Assembly: GCA_030159075.1 (NCBI GenBank)
Contig: BROG01000004.1
Coordinates: 1,883,501-1,947,500, forward strand
Direction of reading: 5' to 3'
From: Atrina japonica
Taxonomy: Eukaryota; Mollusca; Bivalvia; Pterioida; Pinnidae
Length of the DNA: 64,000 nt
Shown: positions 23,600 through 36,321 of the stretch, one piece after another
Layout of the letters: each line of letters opens with the position of its first letter
Position numbering within the stretch: position 1 is the stretch's first letter
The notes under the pieces: generated by a model
What the model saw: the letters and a program-made list of their open reading frames with translations, nothing else
Database searches by the model: none
What the model was told of the DNA's origin: nothing
Position numbers and translations under genes: made by a program

Positions 23600-25440
23600 T
23601 ACGAATAACTACTCAGCCATATAGTCACTTTCTACATTACTATGTAGATAAAAATGACTAGGAAGCCATGTGGTCACTTTGACCAGGTAATCATGTGGTC
23701 ACTTTTACATAACTTCCTAGATAAGAATGACTAAGTAGTCATGTGATTACTTTTACATTACTTCCTAGAAAAAAATGACCAGGTAATCATGTGGTCTCTT
23801 TTACATTTCCCCCTAAATAAGAATGACCAGGCAATCATGTGATCACTTTTACATTAATTCCTAGATAAGAATGACAAGGTAATTAAATGGTCACTTTTAC
23901 ATTATTTCCTAGATAAGTATGACAAGGTGATCATGTGAACACTTTTACACTACTTCCTAGACAAGAATGACTAAGTAGTGATGTGGTCACTTTTACATTA
24001 CTTCCTAGATAAATTTGACTACATGATCATGTGGTCACTTTTACATTACTTCCTAGATAAGAATGACAAGGTAATCATGTGGTCACTTTTAAATTACTTC
24101 CTAGATAAGAATGACCAGGTAATCATGTGGTCACTTTTACATTACTTCCTAGATAAGAATAACCAAGTAATCATGTGGTCACTTTTACATAACTTCCTAG
24201 ATTAGAATGACTAAGTAGTCATGTGGTCACTTTTACAGTATTTCCTAGATAAGAATGACCAGGTAATCATGTGGTCACTTTTACATTACTTCCTAGATAA
24301 GAATGACCAGGTAATCATGTGGTCACTTTTACATTACTTCCTAGATTAGAATGACTAAGTAGTCATGTGGTCATTTTAACATTACTTCCTAGATAAGTAT
24401 GACTAGGTGATCATGTGGTCACTTTTACATTACTTCCTAGATAAGTATCACTAGGTAATCATATGGTTACTTTTACATTACTTCCTAGATAAGAATGACA
24501 AGGTAATAATGTGGTCACTTTCACATTACTTCCCAGATAAGTATGACTAGGTGATCATGTGGTCACTTTTACATTACTTCCTAGATAAGAATGACCAGGT
24601 AATCATGTGGTCACTTTCACATTACTTCCCAGATAAGTATGACTAGGTGATCATGTGGTCACTTTTACATTACTTCCTAGATAAGAATGACAAGGTAATA
24701 ATGTGGTCACTTTCACATTACTTCCCAGATAAGTATGACTAGGTGATCATGTGGTCACTTTTACATTACTTCCTAGATAAGTATGACTAGGTAAACATGT
24801 GGTCACATTACTTACTAGATAAGTATGACTAGGTGATCATGTGGTCACTTTTACACTACTTCCTAGATAAGAATGACAAGGTAATCATGTGGTCACTTTT
24901 ACATTACTTCCTAAATAAGAATGACCAGGTAATCATGTGGTCACTTTTACATAACTTCCTAGATTAGAATGACCAGGTAATCATGAGGTCACCTTTACAT
25001 AACTTCCTAGATTAGAATGACTAAGTAGTCATGTGGTTATTTTAAAATTACTTCCTAGATAAGTATGACTAGGTGATCATGTGGTCACGTTTACATTACT
25101 TCCTAGATAAGTATGACTAGGTAATCATATGGTTACTTTTACATTACTTCCTAGATAAGAATGACAAGGTAATCATGTGGTCACTTTCACATTACTTCAC
25201 AGATAAGTATGACTAGGTGATCATGTGGTCACTTTTACATTACTTCCTAGATAAGAATGACCAGGTAATCATGTGGTCACTTTTGCATTACTTCCTAGAT
25301 AAGAATGACCAGGTAATCATGTGGTCACTTAGATTAGCATGTGATCACTTTTACATATATGACTAGGTAATAATGTGGTGACTTTTACATTACTTCCTAG
25401 ATAAAAATGGCCAGGTAATCATGTGGTAACTTTTTACATT
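23600..25440. repeat. 48-bp minisatellite, about 38 units
   Basis: The unit reads ACTTCCTAGATAAGAATGAC, CAGGTAATCATGTGGTCACT, TTTACATT. Because 48 is a multiple of three, a 16-residue repeat (MWSLLHYFLDK and so on) is open at 23978-24205; it is not a gene. Unit variants differ at fixed sites: GACCAGGTAATC, GACAAGGTAATC, GACTAGGTGATC and GACTAAGTAGTC, and TTTTACATT versus TTTCACATT. From 24522 to 24740 the variants alternate with an exact 96-bp period (CACATTACTTCCC at 24522, 24618, 24714), a two-unit higher-order repeat. The edges are more diverged than the middle, as expected if the array expands internally. Confidence 0.96.
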
Positions 25441-25805
25441 ACCCCCTTGGCGTGCTCAATTTATGGAATTTAATTACGAATGACTAAGTGATTCTTGTAA
25501 ATTGGACTTCTTAATAAATCTGACCACTAAGTTATGACTCACTTTTGATATAACAGTTGTTAGTAATGTGTACTTAGTCTTGTTCTTATTTTTGATATAA
25601 CAGTTGCTAAAATGTATGTCTTCTTAGTCTTGTTTAGTTCCGATGAATGTCTAAGTCTTGATCTCACTTCTCCAAGGTTACCGTTGACGTATTTTGAGGT
25701 AGTAACACCCAGATTATATATTTCCATAAACTTAAATTTTATAACTATACAAAATTAAAAGATCGTTATTTATATCAAGTCGATATAGTTATCTGATTAT
25801 GTAAA
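25441..25805. other. Spacer with a short direct repeat
   Basis: TTTTGATATAACAGTTG occurs at 25543 and 25590, each followed about 25-30 bp later by CTTAGTCTTGTT; the offset is 47 bp. Sequence is unrelated to the neighbouring 48-bp array. No gene. Confidence 0.6.
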
Positions 25806-25901
25806 GGCCTCTTGTAGGCGCGTGGTTAGAGCAATATGATTTAAATCATGGAGTCCCCCCGTAACCTGAGCTGATTTTGTGAGAGAGTTTGCCAGTTTAA
25901 T
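25806..25901 (+). mobile_element. SINE family S1, internally deleted 5' part
   Basis: GGCGCGTGGTTAGAGCAATA, then CATGGAGTCCCC, then CCTGAGCTGATTTTGTGAG and AGAGTTTGCCAGTTTA. The B box is largely deleted and the 3' body missing. Confidence 0.72.
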
Positions 25902-25955
25902 TTCAGAAACTAAACGTTTTGAGCTTACTACCTGATAATATGGTAAATGGTACTT

Positions 25956-26046
25956 TTAATTCATCAACCCTTGAAAAGCAATGGACTCTTCTGTAAATCA
26001 ATGACTTAGACCCGTCCAAATGTGTGCTTAGGGGTGAATGGGTTAA
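25956..26046. mobile_element. Short TTAA-flanked MITE
   Basis: TTAA at both ends (25956-25959, 26043-26046) with imperfect inverted ends: TTAATTCATCAACCC on the left and, reversed, TTAACCCATTCACCCC on the right. About 90 bp and non-coding. TTAA targets with CCC just inside recall piggyBac-group elements (inference). Confidence 0.65.
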
Positions 26047-26049
26047 CTT

Positions 26050-26308
26050 TGAATTTGAATTTTGAATGTTGTTGTACGACACATTCAACAATTGTTTTAG
26101 TTATATGGTGGCGGTTCGTTTTTAAAGGTGGAGGAGAGAAACTCGTTACGATGTACCCGAGAAGAAACCACCTAACTTCCACAAGTAAATTGACAAACCT
26201 CACAAAAATTAGCTTAGGTTCCAGCGGGGCTCGAACCTGCGCTAACCAGAAGTGGGATACATCATGGTTCAAAGAGCGATGCGGGATCACTCGGCTACTG
26301 ATGACCCT
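26050..26308 (-). mobile_element. tRNA-derived SINE, family S1, full length
   Basis: Tail end GAATTTGAATTTTGAATG on the left, ACGACACATTCAACAATTG, TATATGGTGGCGG, GGTGGAGGAGAGAAACTCG, ACCACCTAACTTCCACAAG, GCTTAGGTTCCAGCGGGGC, B box (reversed) GGGGCTCGAACC, and the A-box region ending CACTCGGCTACTGATGACC. About 260 bp, among the most complete copies here. The apparent 118- and 132-codon frames across it are by-products. Confidence 0.9.
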
Positions 26309-26869
26309 GGCACGTACGTACTTTTTACAAATGAAGAATTTACACAGATCGTGTAGAAACGTGTGCGGTTTCTCATGACAAAGTGGGAACATTTGATGTC
26401 TCAAATTAGTGCTCCAGTTTTTCAGGAATTAGTTGATGAACCAATAGAGAAGTGCATATGAACAAATTAAATGACATTAATTTTGTAGCAAATATTCTCG
26501 ACTATGCACTATCAACAACAAAACTGGGATATTCATTTCTTGATATCTTACTGCAAATATTGCAGTACGGTGTTTTCATTGTCAAAAACAACCAAGCATT
26601 TCTTATGACTGCGCTATTTGCATAAACGATTTAAATCAATGAAATCGTGTAAAAATAAATGAAGTTTGAGATATATTAGATTTTACAATTCTAATGTCAG
26701 AGTGTCACTTTATGAGAAATGCTGCGGTAATACGACGCCACTAAATAATTGAATACAGAAGTGCGTTGTGCGAGACAGCAACACCAGCGGTTTTCAATTT
26801 CATTTACAATTCATTTTTGTATTTTCCAATGTCTATTTCACTTGCTGTTAACTAATCGCTAAAGAATAA
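26309..26869. other. Non-coding stretch
   Basis: Nothing recognised. Confidence 0.55.
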
Positions 26870-26920
26870 CTACAACTACTACTGCTACTACTACTACTAC
26901 CACTACTGCTGCTGCGGCTG

Positions 26921-26986
<66 letters not shown>

Positions 26987-27097
26987 TATCTTCTACTACA
27001 ACTACTACTACTGCTGCTGCTACTACTACTACTACTACTACTACTATATCTACTACTACTACTACTACAACTACTACTACTACTACTGCTGATGCTG

Positions 27098-27154
<57 letters not shown>

Positions 27155-27177
27155 TACTACTACTACTACTACTACTT

Positions 27178-27249
<72 letters not shown>

Positions 27250-27272
27250 TATATACTTCTACTACTACTACG

Positions 27273-27327
<55 letters not shown>

Positions 27328-27474
27328 TATCTACTACTACTACTACTACTACTATATCTACTACTACTACGACTACTACTACTACTACTATTACTACTGC
27401 TGCTGCTGCTGCTGATGCTACTACTACAACTACTGCTGCTGCTACTTCTACTACTACTACTACTACTACTGCTG

Positions 27475-27523
<49 letters not shown>

Positions 27524-27524
27524 A
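26870..27524. repeat. (CTA)n trinucleotide array, about 655 bp
   Basis: CTA/TAC repeats with CTG, TATATCT and CGA variants. Runs of CTGCTG occur near 26905, 27013, 27088, 27397 and 27433. The long poly-Tyr/poly-Leu and poly-Val frames are by-products of the period. The largest simple-sequence array in the window. Confidence 0.97.
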
Positions 27525-28237
27525 GTAGTATAATTTTTACTTCTACTATGTTGTTCTCTTATTTCTAAATTTAAAGTGTAGCTCAACCAAGCTAAATTGG
27601 CATATTTACAACATATCTTTGGAAGCTGTGGTTCTTGAAAGAACCCGGATGTGCCATTTACTCTTGATAGACCTGTGACTTCCAGTCATCTACAGTTCTC
27701 ACTACAACGACTACTATTTACTATCAATACCAGGTGTATTTGTCATTCTGCCAATTGTCCTTTACTCGTTAAACTACCGCGAGATACGCGCCTCTCCAGT
27801 GATTGCCATAACGCGTACTTTGCTAGTTCCAAATTGAAGTAAAATTACTTTTGCATGCTTTACATGAGAGCTATATCGGGCATCGATTATGCAATTCTTT
27901 AATTTGTTTTGTGCTATAAGTGTCTCGCATTAATTTTGATTTGTAACACAGCTAAATTTGTCGGCAACATAATGCGTTTTTGTCAAGTTTGTCTGTTTTA
28001 TGTTTTACATGATATATCACATAAACAATATATGCTGATTAGTAAGTAACTTAAATATCTCTATAAAATCATCTTAGGGAAAACTGTTGTATACATAGAT
28101 ATATCTTTCGGTATATTCAAAATCCAAATATTTTGATGTATTTTGTTGTTAATCTCCAAAGAATGTCATTATAAGAAACTTTGGTGAATGAATGTTTAAT
28201 TTGAGTGCTATGTAAAGGAATTAATACACGTGTTAGC
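27525..28237. other. AT-rich non-coding stretch
   Basis: Nothing recognised; a 63-codon plus frame at 27651-27842 is unsupported. The words AAAGAACCCGGATGT and TAGACCT near 27637-27670 also occur near 7550-7585, so an unrecognised dispersed repeat may be present. Confidence 0.5.
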
Positions 28238-28411
28238 TTAACTCATCAACCCCTGTGGTCACATTTGGACTCATCCAAATCAATAAATAGTATGGTCCAC
28301 TGTCATAATACACGAATGAACAAATTAATATTGCATGTAAAATTATTGTATGTTTTATACGAAGTCATACACTCCTGATTCTGACAGTGGCTACAGGGGT
28401 TAGTGAGTTAA
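28238..28411. mobile_element. TTAA-flanked MITE, intact ends
   Basis: Left end TTAACTCATCAACCCCTGTG; right end, reversed, TTAACTCACTAACCCCTGTA. The 20-bp ends differ at only two positions. TTAA at each end is consistent with a TTAA target duplication. 174 bp, no coding capacity. Same style of end as 25956, 50370 and 55347. Confidence 0.82.
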
Positions 28412-28635
28412 TTTTACAAGGACAATGATCTTAATGATAAAAGCGGTATAAGAAATTAAACAGTGAAAAGTGAGTAACGGTGAAATATACAACACAGAAT
28501 ACAAAAACTTCCTCTAACAAAAATATTGATGGCGATGTAGATTTCTTAGTCAAGAATGATTTTAAGTCTTGAAGTTCGAAACATCGACACTTCAACTCAT
28601 GAATGGTAACTAGGAATTTTCATTTCATAGGTGAG

Positions 28636-28891
28636 AGTCATCGTGGCTTCACGACAGAATTCTCGATTCACAACCGGAGGTTCGCGGATAGGAACCTAGA
28701 TGGTGATGGCTGGCTTTTCCAGTCCTTCGGATGAGACAGTAAAAATCAATGTCCCTTGTCACTGTATGTATCAGCACATTAAAGAACCCTTACTTTTCAA
28801 TGCCTATGCTCGGCCAAAATTTGAAGCCTTTCACCGGCTTTTGGTGGTCTCCATATGAGTGAAAGATTCATGAGTGGGACATTCAACAACA
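28636..28891 (+). mobile_element. tRNA-derived SINE, family S2
   Basis: The head is worn (ACCGGAGGTTCGCGG). The body is clear: CCTTCGGATGAGACAGTAAA, AATCAATGTCCCTTGTCAC, GCTCGGCCAAAATTTGAAGC, TCTCCATATGAGTGAAAG, and the 3' end GGGACATTCAACAACAAC. Collinear with 8592-8851. Confidence 0.83.
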
Positions 28892-29602
28892 ACTATTTTA
28901 GGTTCTTTAAGGTGTATACATGACTGCTGCGACACCATATAAAACATATGTGCAGTCATAATATTTGATAAAATCAAATTAATGTCGTGAAAGTATAGTA
29001 CTGAGTGTTTATAAGAAAGAAAATAATTGTAATAGGACAATTTCGTACACATGTAAATCTTACTCCCAATTAATGTATAGGAATTATCGATGTTTTTGTA
29101 GAAATGGGACCAACTTATTATTTTCGAAACATTGAGAAAACCGACTCACTGAAGTTCTACTATATGTAAAGTCTGTCATAGTCAGAATGGCACATTTACA
29201 CAAACAAATAAAAACAATTGATTAGATATGTCCATGTCACAATCAAAATACAAATAAGAGGTTAGAAACTAAGTGTTGAAAACTTAAAATTTGGTCAAAA
29301 ATAAAATTAAACAAGTAAATTTATTTTTTGTTTACTATGGAAATTTACGCGTTGGCATTGTATATTATGATATATAAGTCATTATGAGGAGCATGTATCC
29401 TTGAACTATCTAAGTGCTACAATTAATTTTACAGTGATTAATATTTTGTTAATTTTGCGTACCATATCCGAGAAAAGGAGACAAACAACGTTTTAACAGA
29501 GAAGAGAAAAACAACAGAAGAAAGGCAATTAATGTTCAGGTCATTCTGAGCAATATTTTAAAAAAGATATTATTGTTTGTTTGAAATGGTAATTTACACT
29601 AC
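28892..29602. other. AT-rich non-coding stretch
   Basis: Nothing recognised. Confidence 0.55.
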
Positions 29603-29755
29603 ACTAAACAACCTTTCAGTTATATGCTGGCGGCCAGCTTTTAATGACGAAGGCGAGAACCCCGACGAGACCATCAATAGGCCTTCCGCAAGTAATTTCA
29701 CGAAATCAGCTTGGGTTCCATCGGTGATCCAACATGTGCTGTAAAGACAAAGGTG
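29603..29755 (-). mobile_element. SINE family S1, worn
   Basis: CCTTTCAGTTATATGCTGGC, GGCCAGCTTTTAATGACGAA, GAGAACCCCGACGAGACC, AGGCCTTCCGCAAGTAATTT, CAGCTTGGGTTCCATCGG. The head is lost or unrecognisable past the B-box region (GTGATCCAACATGTGC). Confidence 0.78.
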
Positions 29756-30671
29756 AAAGACTACAACTTTTAATTAATTGTTGGCTTACAGTTTTGAAAT
29801 AGTGTGTACACGTACGTTCCACGAGCAACTGGGCTGACATTGGAGCAACTTTGTTTGAAAACCGAAACATAATTTCCGCAACAAACTGATAAATAAAATT
29901 ATCACCAAAGTCTTGTCGATTCATATGTATAACGTTCATAGATATAAGATAATCGATTTTTCATTTGTGTTTCAAATATTTAATTTTCCCTGTTGAAAAC
30001 TGATAATTATGTTAACGAAATGACGCATAGTTCAACGATTCTTTTGGAAATCCGGTAGTTTCAATAGTACATGTACACGATGTCCAGAGTGCAACATATC
30101 GGACAAAAGTTGAAAGAGAATTTATGGGGAAAATCAACACTTTCATCATTTAACATTTATATGTGTTATATTCCGGTAATAAATGTCTAAACCGCCGAGA
30201 CATATAGTCGCGAAAGAAGATCTACGCATTTCCTTTTATGAATGTGTTAACTAAACTTCAAATATACGACTTTACTTTGAAGAGATATTCTTTACATACA
30301 CATATGATTAACGTCCGAATTCTTTCACAGCGAAAACTCTCATGCGCATTGAATTTGTAGGGGTCAACCATTTTTCGACTGGCGACTAATACTACTGAAC
30401 ATTTTAAAACAATATAAATTATTTTAATTTGAATTCACTTTTATGAGCTTAAACTGACAAGATTTGTTGACTAGATTAGTTTAAAATCGGTTAAAATTAG
30501 CATTGTTTGGTTACCCTGAAATCAGTTTTAAGCGTTTCTTTGCAAATCGTGATCATTCGTGCGTTTAATGACGCAGACGCTGGTATGATCATGATTGTTC
30601 AGGACTATTTATCAGTGATAACCAAAGAACTAAGGATACTTGATTCTAGATGTTAAAATCATCAGATGACA
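29756..30671. other. AT-rich non-coding stretch
   Basis: Nothing recognised. Confidence 0.55.
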
Positions 30672-30785
30672 CTTGTTTTCACCTCTGACTTTCCATAGGT
30701 CAATGTTTGTCCAATATTCACCAGATTTGTACATTGTATTCTTGATATCATGAGGATTTATACTTTTGAATGTGTGATTTTTATT
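30672..30785 (+). mobile_element. Penelope-like 3' tail fragment
   Basis: GGTCAATGTTTGTCCAATAT, TCACCAGATTTGTACATTG, then CATGAGGATTTATACTTTTG match, in order, the last 100 bp of the tail at 57890-57960. Confidence 0.72.
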
Positions 30786-31017
30786 CTAAGTTAAACAACA
30801 ATTTCTACCAATGATATTTTATAAACTGATTGAGCATTCGGTTTGTATATTGGTATATCCGAGTTTTATTTGGAATCCGGTACTACTCTCATTATTGTAT
30901 TGTATTGGTTAGTAAGTATACACACAGGGGTGATCTGTGTGTCGTGTATCATACAAATTTCACATAACTACGTAAGTGTGACAACAATACAGCTCCCTGA
31001 GTAGAGTTGATACTGGT

Positions 31018-31215
31018 TGTTGAATGGCCTTTTCCCGACTGTCGTGAGGATTCATTCCTTAAATGTTTCATGTGATTTTGACTGTGACTGCTAACTCCTC
31101 CATGGCACTTGATCCAAGCTCTTGATTTTGCCAGGGTTTATGCACTGTTCACCGGCGATGTATATTGTCTCCAGAACCCCCTGACAATCAGTACTTAAAT
31201 ATCTGTGATTTTTAT
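31018..31215 (+). mobile_element. Penelope-like 3' tail fragment
   Basis: GTTGTTGAATGG at the left corresponds to the GTTGTTGAGACGTCTGT block just after the RT stop codon; ACTCCTCCATGGCACTTGAT and CAATCAGTACTTAAATATC follow in order. It lies 230 bp from the previous fragment in the same orientation and 600 bp from the next. Confidence 0.7.
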
Positions 31216-31824
31216 GATCTACTTAAGTCGATACTTGACCACTCAGTTGCCGACAATTAGTCGGAGGTTGAGCCTATATAGACAGTAGTGATAACTTAGG
31301 ATTCAGTCATTTAAAGGAATAAAATCAAGTCAGTGTTCAAACATGTACAGAAAAAAACTAAAGATCATTTAGTACGGACAGATGTTTTCAGTTAGGATGT
31401 ATTAGTAACAATGCAATTTAATCATATGTAGGGCCATCATGTTGTGGACTTTACGTAAATCAGTGGATATAATTTACGTGACCAGTGCTACATAATAATG
31501 TCGTGATTCTGGTTCTAAATTCACATGTGCATTTGGTACAATAATAATTGATATAAACATAGTAATAATTTTCTCAAGATATAACTTCAGTAACTACAGT
31601 AAATTCAATTACCTAGATGCTATGTTGAGGTTAACACTCAATCTGAATAAATTTGTTCTTTGAACCCCAGGGGAAGTGTTGATTCCAATAGTAGATACAC
31701 AGTTGAAAACCTTTTTTGCGCTGACTTTATTTCACATTATGGAGTAAATCTACAAGAAGTATATGTCCAGTATATATGGAGGTAGACTGTTGAATTTGTA
31801 AATATTAAACAATTGCATTAATTT
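31216..31824. other. AT-rich non-coding stretch
   Basis: Nothing recognised. Confidence 0.5.
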
Positions 31825-32270
31825 GACAGAATCAAGCACACACGCTTCCTACCTAGACATTTTACTTACTATAGACACAGACGGGAATGTGGCAACTAAG
31901 CTATACAACAAACGCGACGATTTCGGCTTTACTCACTTACAAATTATTGACACAGGGATATCGAAAACCGCGTTTGATGTCAACGTTACGGTCCGTATAA
32001 TAGTCTTTCACTAAGTGAAATGTTGAGTTACCTTTTCGTTGGCGGTTGTTGAGACGTCTGTACCAATTCTGAAGAGGATTTGTACCTCGCGTATTTCATT
32101 TTGATTTGACTGTGGACTCGCGGCGGGTGTGATCGATGAATAAGGGGATACTTACTCCTGGCACCTGATCCCACCTCTTGGTTTCCAAAGGTCCGTGTTT
32201 GTCCATTTTTACCAGAATTGCATCTATATTCTGGACATCCTAAAGATTTGATTTGAGATTTTCTATATAA
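31825..32270 (+). pseudogene. Penelope-like RT C-terminal fragment plus 3' tail
   Basis: Begins abruptly inside the reverse-transcriptase frame: ESSTHASYLDILLTIDTDG and KLYNKRDDFGF match the frame at 47540-47640. After GFTH the frame jumps to a segment equivalent to 47767 onward, so about 130 bp are deleted, and the C-terminal FYGRY region is also damaged. The untranslated tail follows: GTTGTTGAGACGTCTGTACC, a GGCGGGTGTGATCG block, CCTGATCCCACCTCTTGG, TTGCATCTATATTCTGGACA. This is a 5'-truncated dead copy, with no catalytic motif. Confidence 0.82.
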
Positions 32271-32807
32271 TTTGACAAACGTCAGAATTTTCTGAATCAG
32301 ATCGTTTTTAATATTCGCTTCAACGGTGTTCTTTCAAAAGTTGTTAGGCAATAAGGGGGCAAATTTAATACCTATCATAATAATATTTACACCATTTTAT
32401 AAGAACACATCAACGTAAAATAAAATGTGCAACAAAAATGTAGGTCATTCAATATCTAGGTCATCAGAGCTAAATACTAATAATGACCTATTTCGAACGT
32501 CTTCTGTCGTCGTGCACTTTATACATATTTGGGACTTCTTTTTAAGAACGAATCGGACAATTTCTACCAGACTTTCCATATTGTATTGTTTGTGGACAAA
32601 ATAAGCTATTCCAACTGGGGGTTAAAAAAGTACCAAAACTTGGTACATATTTCTTTCAAATTAAGTATACAAGTCATGATATTAATTTTTATATTTATAA
32701 AGATATATTGAAAAGTCATATAATCTATCTGAGAATCATTGAGACAAAAATTCAAGATCATACTTCAATAAGACAAGTAAGCACCCGACCATATTTACTG
32801 ACAAAAT
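32271..32807. other. AT-rich non-coding stretch
   Basis: Nothing recognised. Confidence 0.55.
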
Positions 32808-33118
32808 TTAAAGGGACATTAGCTGTATTTTTTAAACAAAAATCGTTCTTTTTTATTACTTAGATTGATGTATAATAGCAAAAAAGAGATATTCACAAAC
32901 AAAATTTTTTTAAAATGTCTTTATATTTTGTGAAAATTGCTTGAGAAATCCAGTTTGGTAATCATTCATTTGCAAGTGTTTAATTTGACCTCACTATTTG
33001 TATAATGCATAAGACACTGGACCTTATTTTCACAAAATATAAACGAATTTGAAAAAGTTCAGACCTGTTATTGTACATCAATCTAAGTAGTTACATACTG
33101 GGAAGTACATACCCCTTC
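32808..33118. mobile_element. Palindromic MITE family P1
   Basis: Left end TTAAAGGGACATTAGCTGT. Inner arms CTTAGATTGATGTATAATAG and, about 230 bp later, CTATT-free counterpart GTTATTGTACATCAATCTAAG form an inverted repeat; a second inner pair is ATATTTTGTGAAAATT (about 32924) and TTTTCACAAAATAT (about 33028). The right end is worn (ACATACCCCTTCTGG). No coding sequence. Confidence 0.8.
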
Positions 33119-33267
33119 TGGAACTATAAAATGAATTCATGTCAAGGCTCCTTGGACACTCCCATATCTCTTTAGCATTTAGATGCATCTGCTTGAGGAT
33201 GCAGCTTTGAAAAACATTATAAAGAAGAGTTTATATTGTGGAAGTACGGAAGGCAAGCATGCAATTA

Positions 33268-33352
33268 TGGTGAATATTTGGCAAACACAGAAATGGGACC
33301 AGGTGCAACAGAGAAGTACGCCGCAACCACTGTCGGTCGGTCAAATCTACCG
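33268..33352 (-). mobile_element. Penelope-like 3' tail fragment
   Basis: AATATTTGGCAAACACAGA, AATGGGACCAGGTGCAACAG then GTCGGTCGGTCAAATCTACC are the reverse complement of the tail blocks seen at 57850-57910. Confidence 0.65.
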
Positions 33353-34731
<1,379 letters not shown>

Positions 34732-34890
34732 ATCTAAGGCACTGTGAAAGAAGGTCAGTTCGAATTGTCCGATTCACAGAAGATGGCGGGGCGGAGTAAC
34801 CTTTTTGATAATGATGATGATTCTACTCATTTTTCGGTTATAAAAAGCTTCACGGGGAAAATGTTTTATTTCACACTAGATTTTTGGTGA
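34732..34890 (+). CDS. Candidate start-codon exon (unrecognised)
   Basis: Immediately after the acceptor-like TTTTGCAG lies about 50 bp of mixed composition and then an ATG at 34783 in a good context (AGAAGATGGCG). The frame gives MAGRSNLFDNDDDSTHFS and then a less convincing stretch up to a TGA at 34888-34890, 35 codons in all. GATGGCGGGGCGG is unusually GC-rich for this window. A GT after CGGA (34798) or after TTTTCG could act as donor, making only the first part coding. The acidic start suits a disordered N-terminus, but no family is recognised. Confidence 0.22.
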
Positions 34891-36321
34891 CGCGTAGAAA
34901 CGATTACTATTACCAGTATAGTTATATTGTCACGTTTTATTACCAAACTAAACTCGTCCAGGAAGTCAAGAAAAGGTTGAAGAGACTTCACCCCACCAGG
35001 TTATATGGATTTGACAATATCAGTGGTAATATTTACGAAGTGTTAATTCAACATTTTGTACAAATTAAATGATCGAACACATGGCATGCTTTCGTACACA
35101 GGGGAATTGGGAAATCGTAAAATGATCATACTTATCAAAAAAACGGAAAGTTGACTGTTGGAAAGTCGGGTATTTGTGTGGTTACGTCAACATTTCGATG
35201 GATAAAATTTATCTTATGTAAGTTCATATGACGCGTCAAACTTTGAATGGGAAATCGCAGAAATGTTTTCATATGTTCTTAAGGTATAGAAATGAAGAAA
35301 AAAACAGCAAGTACCTGTTGAGATCAATACGTTATTGTCTAAGATTCTTAAAAGATATATTCTGATTAATTTCTGATTGGATAAGACAACATTGAGCTAC
35401 TCGAATTTTCTCATGTTGCGTATGTGTCAATTTTCATACAGTTCAAAATCAGTTCACACAATATCGAAATCTGATGAACGAATGAACAGTATTCAGTTTG
35501 TAAAAATCATTACAAAATATTTGTTTGTTCTTTTCGTTATTCATTAATAATAGAGTATTATGCTACCTCTTCAAAAGATATTCACTTCATCTTTCTGGTT
35601 TATTATTTTTGGTCGTATACGATCTGTTTCGTAACTCTAAAACTATTTGAAATTCGAGCTAAAAGAATGAAGTCTTATTGACAAAAACTATCGTCTTGAA
35701 TTTGCGGAACCATAACTTCGGTATTATGTTTATAATGTTAAGAAAATGGTCTTTGAAACAGTCAACATGCGGTGATCAACAATTGCATTTAATCCAATTA
35801 TTCAATAAAACATTACGATTAGTGGAGTCAGATGTTATTGTAGTGACAGAATTTATTGATGCTTCATTTTTTTTTTTTCATTTTGTTGATCATAAAATGC
35901 TTCGATTATAGAAAACGATATTCATTCAATTGTATTGCTTTAGGTTTCGCATCCCAAACGAGGACGAACTAGGTGAATCGAAGTTATTTTAATTGCGTCA
36001 ATGACGCAATGTGAGATATAAACGCTATGTAGTAATTAGATGTAACCTCCAACACAGTTATGAAACAGACATTTGCTCGATGCAAACTGGAATGGAGAGA
36101 GAAAAAAAGCCGAAATTTAATGATTTGACAGAATTTATACATTGTTGTCAAATATATTTACTGGAGTCAGCCTTGATGGAGGCTTAAGATTAAAAAACGA
36201 CGCAAAGAATGATAAATCAATCATATCGATAATGTTGAGTATCGAAGGCATTGTGTTGCGATCGTTATGAACTTACTTAGGCAGTTTATTAGTTAAGTTA
36301 TATTGTCTTTCGGTATAATTA
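34891..36321. other. AT-rich non-coding stretch
   Basis: Frames at 34884-35072 and 35678-35911 (62 and 77 codons) show no recognisable features. Confidence 0.55.

Noticed and set aside
23978..24205. Repeat protein with MWSLLHYFLDKN units
   Set aside because: By-product of the 48-bp minisatellite; open only over a few units and broken by variants elsewhere in the array.
23600..25440. CRISPR array
   Set aside because: Regular period but no unique spacers; the whole unit repeats, and the DNA is eukaryotic.
26006..26404. 132- and 118-codon proteins on opposite strands
   Set aside because: They lie across a MITE and a full-length S1 SINE.
26870..27586. Poly-Tyr and poly-Val proteins
   Set aside because: By-product of the CTA array.
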